Shown one piece after another: positions 57,569 through 64,000 of a stretch of DNA of 64,000 nt. The position numbers and the translations under genes are program-made. The notes under the pieces were generated by a model. That model worked only from the letters and a program-made list of their open reading frames with translations. It made no database searches and was not told the origin of the DNA. Location of the stretch: positions 37,254,501-37,318,500 of the forward strand of contig CM060923.1 in assembly GCA_030737875.1 (NCBI GenBank). The letters are read 5' to 3'. Positions within the stretch are counted from its first letter, which is position 1. Each line of letters begins with the position of its first letter. The stretch comes from Allium sativum. Taxonomy: Eukaryota; Streptophyta; Magnoliopsida; Asparagales; Amaryllidaceae.

Positions 57569-59385
57569 TGTTAGAGGTCTTGCGCATTTACGGACATAAT
57601 AAATAATAATGAACACTTAACCAAGACGATACATGTAAGGTTGACATGGATATAATAAAGGGGTTAAGTGGGTAACATGGGTAGCATGGATAATTTGTTA
57701 AATTGGAATACTTAACCTAATTAAATTTGTAGTGGTGTTACGAACCAACTGAATTGAGTAGGGGTTAAGTAAACTAGTTAAAGAAGTGGGAAGGGTTAAG
57801 TTAATCTTAATTAATGCCAAAATGGGGAATGATAATAACCTATAATGAATGAACTTGAGTAAGAAAAGGAAAGATAATAGGTACGCTTGTCCTAGGGACA
57901 AATGAGAATTATAACTTATGGAATAAGGTAAGTTATAAGGAATGGTAAAGGGAAAATTAAATAACTTATGTAATAAGGTAAGATGTACTTAATTGTAAAT
58001 TAAGTAATCTGTAAAGGCAAGAATAAACCTACAAATAAAGATAACATAAGTTATATGAATGGAAAGGGATTAGGACATAATAGGAGATTGGTTGAGTTGA
58101 GAAATTCTCTGAGTGTCTGTAACACCCCACCTCCATTAATGTCACTCACTAAGGGAATGCATTAACTTTCATGGAGCGTTATAAGAGTATAGAAAAAAAA
58201 CATTACAAGGCAGATATATAAAATGGTACTTAAAATTTCAAAATACATTCATTGCAGTGGAAATGCAAAACATGTCTGGTTACAACATCAAAACCATATA
58301 CTAAAGCCAAGTACACAAATATCCATCTTGAACAAAATTGTTGTCAGAGTACATAAAAGAAAAACCATAATCCCATTCCAAATAGCCATAATGAAGAAGA
58401 AATAAAGCTGACCATTACTTTCAACACTTCCAAGCACTTCAAAAAGAAAGAAATAGATGTCAAGCTCCACTAATCCCACCCTGAGGACTGCGGGGGGGGG
58501 GGGGGGGAGGGGGGGGGAGGGGAAGAAAGAAAAGAGGAGAAACAAAAAGGGTCAGACAAAAAGTCTAGCGATTCTAGTGACTTTAACAATATAATCAATA
58601 AAGTAACAGGATAAGAACATAAACTGGATATAAGAGAGGAATGTAACATAAGCAAATATGACAAGGTGAACAAGGTAAGGAAGATAGAACATCGACTGCG
58701 CTCCTAACCACTATAAGATATGCTTTGCACCATACCAACATACGAGCTACATATTAAAAGATAATCCCTCCCTACTAATCATAATAATGGTAGCTTCGTC
58801 TACTCCTAGCTGCTCTTGTAGGTGCCCCACTTGCTCCTACCACAACTAGTTGTACCCACTACCCTTCCCATTCGATCGGCTCCCTAACCTCGTAGATACC
58901 TGTGCTGGTCCGACAATAGGGTGTATCACTCCCTAAAGTGGCAACCCCGATACTACTGAAATGCACAGCTTATACCTACACAATGCAACAACGTCTTACC
59001 AACCAGCCCAGAGCCACATACGCACATGACTCCGTTGGACTTGCACTGCCATCGCTAACTCTTTATTGACCTCTTACAATCAACCCCAGTAAGCGTGTCC
59101 CTGTCCTCGACCTAGTTAGAGCTCATATAGATACTAAAATGGGTTACTGGTTGAAAAGGGTCCACACACTTGACAAAAGCTTCCCTCCAAAGCTTGGTCC
59201 CCACTAGGAATTCCCACTTAACCCCTTTTTATCCTCATGTCTAATCTCATGTCTCATCTTGGTTAAGTGCTTTTATTATGTTTCACATGCTACCCCCTTT
59301 ATTATTCCCATGTCTAATGACATGTCTTATCTTGGTTAAAGGTTCATTAATTCATTATAACCATAATCTTGCAAGACCTCTCACA

Positions 59386-59582
59386 TTAGATTACCGTTTT
59401 GCGGTTGGTGGATATGCCGGGCAGTTATAGGCAGGCTTATACTGCAATCCGAATGTAACCTCCTGTCTTTGCATTATTACGCATCTAATTTCTACCTTTG
59501 ACCTCTCAGATTAGATTACCGTTTGTGGTTGCTGGATTTGCCGGGCGGTTCCGGGCAGGCTTATACTGCAATCCGAATCTAA
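59386..59582 (-). repeat. Paired hairpins in D LTR
   Basis: Units 59386-59458 and 59511-59582. In LTR orientation unit 59511-59582 pairs TTAGATT with AATCTAA; the inner TGCCCGG...CCCGGCA stem is clear. Confidence 0.7.
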
Positions 59583-60360
59583 CCTCGTGTCTTAGGCATT
59601 TATTATCACTTTCTTGATTCAAGCCCCAATTTCAAATCTTGGATTATAATATATTCCAATCACCCATAATTTCCAATCTAAATTATGTTTATAATTTTAA
59701 TCCAAATTATTCCTATAATCTCATGTGTACAAGTTATGCCAAGTTATGCCCAAATCCATTTTCCATAGCCATCAACCATTTATGCCAAATTCATTTTATT
59801 ACACATTTCCCAACTTTTCCTAATCGTTCCAACGTTATTTGTACGCAAATCTCAGCGCAATATGCTTAGGCTTGAAGTTAGCCTAATATCAAAAAGGAAA
59901 ACGGAAAAGAAGAAGAGGAAAGAATCAAAACATCCAAATTGGCATAAACATATAAGTGGGCATGTGAAATGAATAATGATAAAGTAGATTAGATAGGCAT
60001 ATGATAATAACAATTGGGTATGAATCTAAAGGATAATAAATTACAAAACTTGATATGATTCATCTTATTTACAGGCATGTACATCAGATCCAATTTACAA
60101 TCATATCAGAATTTCTTTTTAATTCAATTTTATGTAAATGACATAAATTCACAACGATAGGTTCAAAAAGAAGAGAATTAGGCTTTGTTGTAGCAGATCC
60201 GATCTTGAATAATCTCTACTTTGATTGTTTGTAGATTTGATCTTGTAATTGGAATACTCTTATTCTGATTTGTTTTGGTGGAAAAGAAAGGCTAGTTTAG
60301 TTTAGAGCAGCATGGAGGCACCATGGATGAAAACAATGAGATTAGGGTTAGGTTTAGGTG

Positions 60361-60523
60361 TTTATTTATAGGTGTATTAGGTGAATTAGGACCCTTAGAT
60401 TAGATTAAGAACCATCTGAACCATTCAGACCAAAAAAACACGTCATCCAGCCAATCCCAGAAAAACACGTCGTCAGATACGGATCTGGCCGATGAGGGTC
60501 GACACCCTATAGGGAGGGTCGAC
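60361..60523 (-). promoter_or_regulatory. D LTR core promoter: GTCGAC cluster and TATA box
   Basis: Two GGGTCGACAC motifs at about 60497-60525 lie upstream, in LTR orientation, of TATAAATA at 60361-60370. Confidence 0.6.
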
Positions 60524-60808
60524 ACTAACGAGGGGGAAATTTCCCGCTCAGCTATTTTGGGTTGGATTTCGAATTTTGAACTACTCTGGTTATTTAATTA
60601 TTATTTAATTAAATTCTGCTTTAAACTGAAATCTTCTAAGCTTCATAACTTCTTCATACAATGTTCGTTTTACGCAAACTCGGACTCCATCCCTAGCAGA
60701 ATTCCGAGACGAACACAATGGCGCAGCCCATTTCCCTTAATCCTTCTTCTAAAAATTAAGTATTCTTTAATTTTTCATTTTAATATTTTAAAATTACGGG
60801 GTGTTACA

Positions 60809-61296
60809 TTCTCCCCTCCTTAAAGGATTTCGTCCCCGAAATATCCAAGTTCAGAAGAATGTATATCCTACCATCCAATCATCCATCTACTCATCCATCA
60901 TCCACAAGCATCCATTGTCCTTAGAATATTTCTAATGCTATATGAACATATGCAAAAGTGTGTGTATATGTTCCTTATCTAATGCAGAAATCAGGCGGTC
61001 TACTGATTCAGTTGACCCCCTTAATGTGAATTATGTTAGTGCCATGAGTCCAACTTGTATGCAGTTATTCCTAGTGCACTTTATAACTTCTATGTGAGTG
61101 CACAATCATTCACTCAAATGCAACATCCACATGATAAAACATCAAATTTTTATCAATATACAAATATATGTATTCTTATGCAATATGCAATATGCAATAT
61201 GAAAGTGACTGAGCCGATCTTAGTGCCTAAAGTGTGTGTAAATGCATCCAAAAGCAATCACTAGCAAACACTTGCATCCACCAAACATAACATGTC
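60809..61296 (-). other. Polypurine tract and 3' untranslated region of D
   Basis: The polypurine tract (60809-60821, minus strand AAGGAGGGGAGAA) is followed by a spacer with TTTCGGGGACGAAAT and a long match to 2249-2788 of A1, which shows that A1 and D belong to one family. Confidence 0.82.
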
Positions 61297-64000
61297 TCAA
61301 AACACATGTTTACAACCGTAGAATTTTCTACCTAAAGACCGAAGATATAATTGACAGGATACACTAAATGATAGAACAAGTATAAACAAAGCGGTAGAAA
61401 AAGGAGAAGTTAAGAACATACCCTCAAAAAGTAAAGGGTATGACGCACGTATCTTGTCTTCCGTCTCCCAAGTCGCGTCTCCTTGATCATCTCCCCATTG
61501 GACTTTAACCAACTTGACCTCTCGGTTGCATAATTTCTTGACCTCCGATCCAAGGATGCATGTAGGAACTCGTCTAATCGTGGCATCTCGCTCTACTTCC
61601 ACTTCTCTAAGCATGTTCGGCTCTACTAATTCCGCGGTATCGTGTAAACACTTCATCAAATGCGACACGTGAAATACGTCATGAACACTGCTAAGCTTCT
61701 CAGGCAACTTCACTCTATAGGCCATCTGTCCAATTCTCTCTATGATGGGAAATGGCCCCACGAACCTTGGTGCCAATTTCCTTAAAGATCCAAAGCGAAC
61801 TACGTTCCTCAATGGTGACACTTTAATAAAAACTGTGTCTCCAACATCGAACTCAAGATCGGTTTGTCTCTTATCAACATATGACTTTTGCTGCTCTTGT
61901 GCAGTCTTCATGCGCCTTCGAATCAAGTATATCTTCTCCGAAGTTTCCCTAACCATCTCGGGCCCAAGCAAAATTTTATCCGTAGATTCCCACCAACAAG
62001 TCGGTGATCGGCAAGGTCGTCCATATAGAGCTTCAAAAGGTGCCATGCCAATACTAGTTTGATAGCTGTTGTTGTAGGCGAACTCTACTAATGGAAGATG
62101 TTCTTCCCATGTCCCTCCAAAATCCAAGATGCATTATTCACCGTTTCGGTTTAGCCGTCCGTCTGAGGGTGATAATGTTGCTCAAACACAATTGCGTTCC
62201 TACTGCCTCTTGTAAGCTCTTCTAAAACTCACTAGTGAAAATGGGATCTCGATCACTTATGATAGTAGAAGGTATGCCGTGTAGACGAACTATCTCTCGG
62301 AGATAAACAGATGCTAACCACGCTGTTGTTCTTTTACTCTTAACGGGAATGAAATGGGTGCTCTTGGTAAGTTTATCTACTACTACCAAATCCCTGTATT
62401 ACCCTTCCGTGACCTCGGCAACCCGTCGACAAAATCCATGGAAACACTTTCCCATTTCCACTGTGGAACCTCTAAAGGGTGAAGCAAACCACCAGGCTTC
62501 TTTTGCTCAGCCTTGCCTTGCTGGCACACTATGCATCTAGAAACTAACTCAGTCACATCCTTCTTCATTCCGGCCCAAAAGAAAACTCGCTTCATGTCCT
62601 TATACATCTTGTCACCACTGGGATGTATGGTCATCTTAGAACGATGTGCTTCTTCAAGGATTGTCTTCCTCAAACTCTCTCTCGCAATACGCAAAGTCTC
62701 CCATCCCTATGCAACCAACCTTTTTCATCGATAGTATACCTACTTAGATGGCTCGAAGACTCCCCTCTTATGAGCTTGTCTACTATCTCTCTCAGTTGTG
62801 GGTCATCTCGCTGTACCGCACCTATTTGTCCCAAAAGCGTAGGTCGCATCTCTAATGATGCTAACAAACCGGGTATATAATTGATAGAGGGTCTAAAGTC
62901 AAAGGTAGATATATACTCCAAACTCTGCCGCTTGACAAACAAAGGACTCAAAGTCAGCTTCTTTCTACTCAAGGCATCAACTACAACGTTACCCTTGCCA
63001 GGGGTATAAGCAATCTCAAAATCATGGGATGCTTAGAACTCCATCCACTCTGTTGCCTTAAGTTTTGATCTTTTTGAGAGAACATGTATTTTAGTGACTT
63101 ATGGTATGTATATAACTCAAACTCTCTCCAAGCAAGTAATGGCGCCAAGAATTAAGTGCAAAAACTATGGCATCTAAATCTAGTTTGTGGGTAGGGTAAT
63201 TCCTCTCATTGACCTTCAACTGCCTTCCATTATAACATATCACCCTTCCCTCTTGCATCAAAACTACTCCAAGCCCTGTCCAGCAAGCATCGGCATACAC
63301 TGTGAACGGTTTACTCCCATCTGGAAAAAGTAAAACTGGAGTTGTCGTCAAAGCACTCTTCAAACGTTGAAAAGCATCATCACAATCTACATCCCAAGGA
63401 AAGGTCAAATTCTTTTTCGTCAACCGTGTAAGTGGGGCTGATTTCTTAGCAAAGTCCTTAATGAACTTCCTATACTAGCCCGCCAACCCTAGAAAACTTC
63501 TTACTTCCATTGCATTCTCAGGAATCTTCCAATCTTAGATTGCCACTACCTTCATGGGATCCACTGCTATCCCTTCCTTAGAGACCACGTGCCCTAAGAA
63601 CCTCACTTCCTTCCTCCAAAAATGACATTTGGAGAACTTAGCTTTGAGTTGATATGCTCGAAGGGTCTCTAAGACTTCCCTAAGATGTAGGGCATGCTCT
63701 ACCTCGCTTCTAGAGAATATCATGATTTCATCCACAAAGACTACCACGAACTTGTTTAGAAACTCCCTAAACACCCTACTCATCAAGTCCACGAAATATG
63801 CAGGTGCATTCTTCAAACCAAAAGGCATGATGCGCCATTCAAAGAAACCGTCTGGAGTTCTAAATATAGTCTTAACTGTGCTGCCCTCAGCCACCCTTTG
63901 CCGATGAAATCCTGTAGCTAAATCCAACTTCGAGAAAACCGAAGCACCAACCAATTGATCGAACAAGTCATCTATCCTCGGTAATGGGTGTCTGTTCTTC
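61297..64000 (-). pseudogene. pol: pol of element D: reverse transcriptase to chromodomain, frameshifted, runs off the window
   Basis: Reading leftwards: reverse transcriptase (63966-63535, [27 protein letters not shown]), RNase H (63423-63091, [15 protein letters not shown]), integrase zinc region (62694-62383, IHPSGDKMYKDM, CIVCQQGKAEQKKPGG), integrase core and C-terminus (about 62380-61600, [41 protein letters not shown]) and chromodomain (about 61530-61430, VKVQWGDDQGDATWETED). Reverse transcriptase FVDD reads FVDE, losing a catalytic aspartate. Frame breaks occur near 63535, 63100, 62700, 62390 and 62150, so no functional product is expected. The chromodomain identifies the A family as chromovirus (Tekay/Del-like). 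Gag and protease are beyond 64000. Confidence 0.88.

Larger units (their letters stand above)
55500..58117 (+). mobile_element. LTR S3 of the A family, cut by element D
   Basis: It starts CATAACACCC (family start TGTAACACCC with the first two bases changed) within A2's chromodomain, so it is a separate insertion and not A2's own 3' LTR, which would follow a 500-base spacer. It holds the tRNA-like module (55928-56001), GTCGAC cluster (56285-56320), TATA box (56471-56478), splice donor CAAG|GTGAGTG (GT 56786-56787), paired hairpins (57375-57568) and GGTTAAG repeats. Element D interrupts it at 58117/58118; whether it is solo or part of a longer element cannot be told here. Confidence 0.82.
58118..60808 (-). 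mobile_element. 3' LTR of element D (2691 bp)
   Basis: It begins TGTAACACCCC (58118) and ends ACGGGGTGTTACA (60808) next to the minus-strand polypurine tract, so it is D's 3' LTR. In LTR orientation it has GTCGAC motifs (60497-60523), TATA box TATAAATA (60361-60370), paired hairpins (59386-59582), GGTTAAG repeats and a long G run (58492-58507 plus 58509-58517). The preceding GTGTC (58113-58117) is the probable target duplication; its partner is outside the window. Confidence 0.93.

Noticed and set aside
55500..58117. A2's own 3' LTR
   Set aside because: It begins inside the chromodomain without a polypurine tract and shares the tRNA-like module with S2 rather than with A2's 5' LTR.

Overview
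The window is plant nuclear DNA from a repeat-dominated region, probably gene-poor heterochromatin. Nearly all of it is LTR retrotransposons of the Ty3/gypsy superfamily, inserted into one another; I found no host gene. The plant origin rests on chromodomain-bearing gypsy elements, a Tat-lineage element with a second RNase H and an antisense ORF, LTRs of several kilobases, and initiator-Met-tRNA primer sites. The species cannot be named from the sequence.

Layout. (1) 1-6007: element A1, a chromovirus-type element reduced to gag plus a protease remnant between LTRs of about 3.2 kb; its 5' LTR starts outside the window. (2) 6008-16767: element B on the minus strand, with a truncated 3' LTR (6008-9413, interrupted by A1), a short internal remnant, a primer site and a 5' LTR of about 6.8 kb (9982-16767). 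B sits in a fragment of another LTR (16768-16877). (3) 16878-20456: AT-rich DNA with no recognisable gene but one tandem duplication. (4) 20457-30228: element E, a complete, young chromovirus with a 5-bp target duplication, near-identical 2.5-kb LTRs and one uninterrupted 1479-codon gag-pol frame. It is the only element here that looks coding-competent. (5) 30234-32528: a short-repeat segment, then the left part of a B-type LTR. (6) 32529-45634: element C, a decayed Tat-lineage element whose 5' LTR holds a solo LTR (S1, 32617-36537). (7) 45635 to the end: element A2 (same family as A1) inserted in C's antisense ORF. A2 carries solo LTR S2 (51346-55193) in its integrase and LTR S3 (55500-58117) in its chromodomain. 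S3 is in turn cut by element D (minus strand, 58118-64000, running off the window). The nesting B-type LTR > C > A2 > S3 > D is five levels deep.

The most interesting signals are in the non-coding parts of the A-family LTRs (A1, A2, S1, S2, S3, D). Each holds a tandem pair of hairpins of 71-73 nt whose stems change by compensatory pairs. A separate tandem array in A2 has palindromic units that also covary. Two LTRs carry a tRNA-derived module with Pol III box motifs and a T-run. All have a GTCGAC cluster upstream of the TATA box, and most have a strong splice donor after the TATA box that pairs logically with a splice acceptor just before the gag start codon, suggesting a leader intron. Apart from E, the coding regions are fossils.
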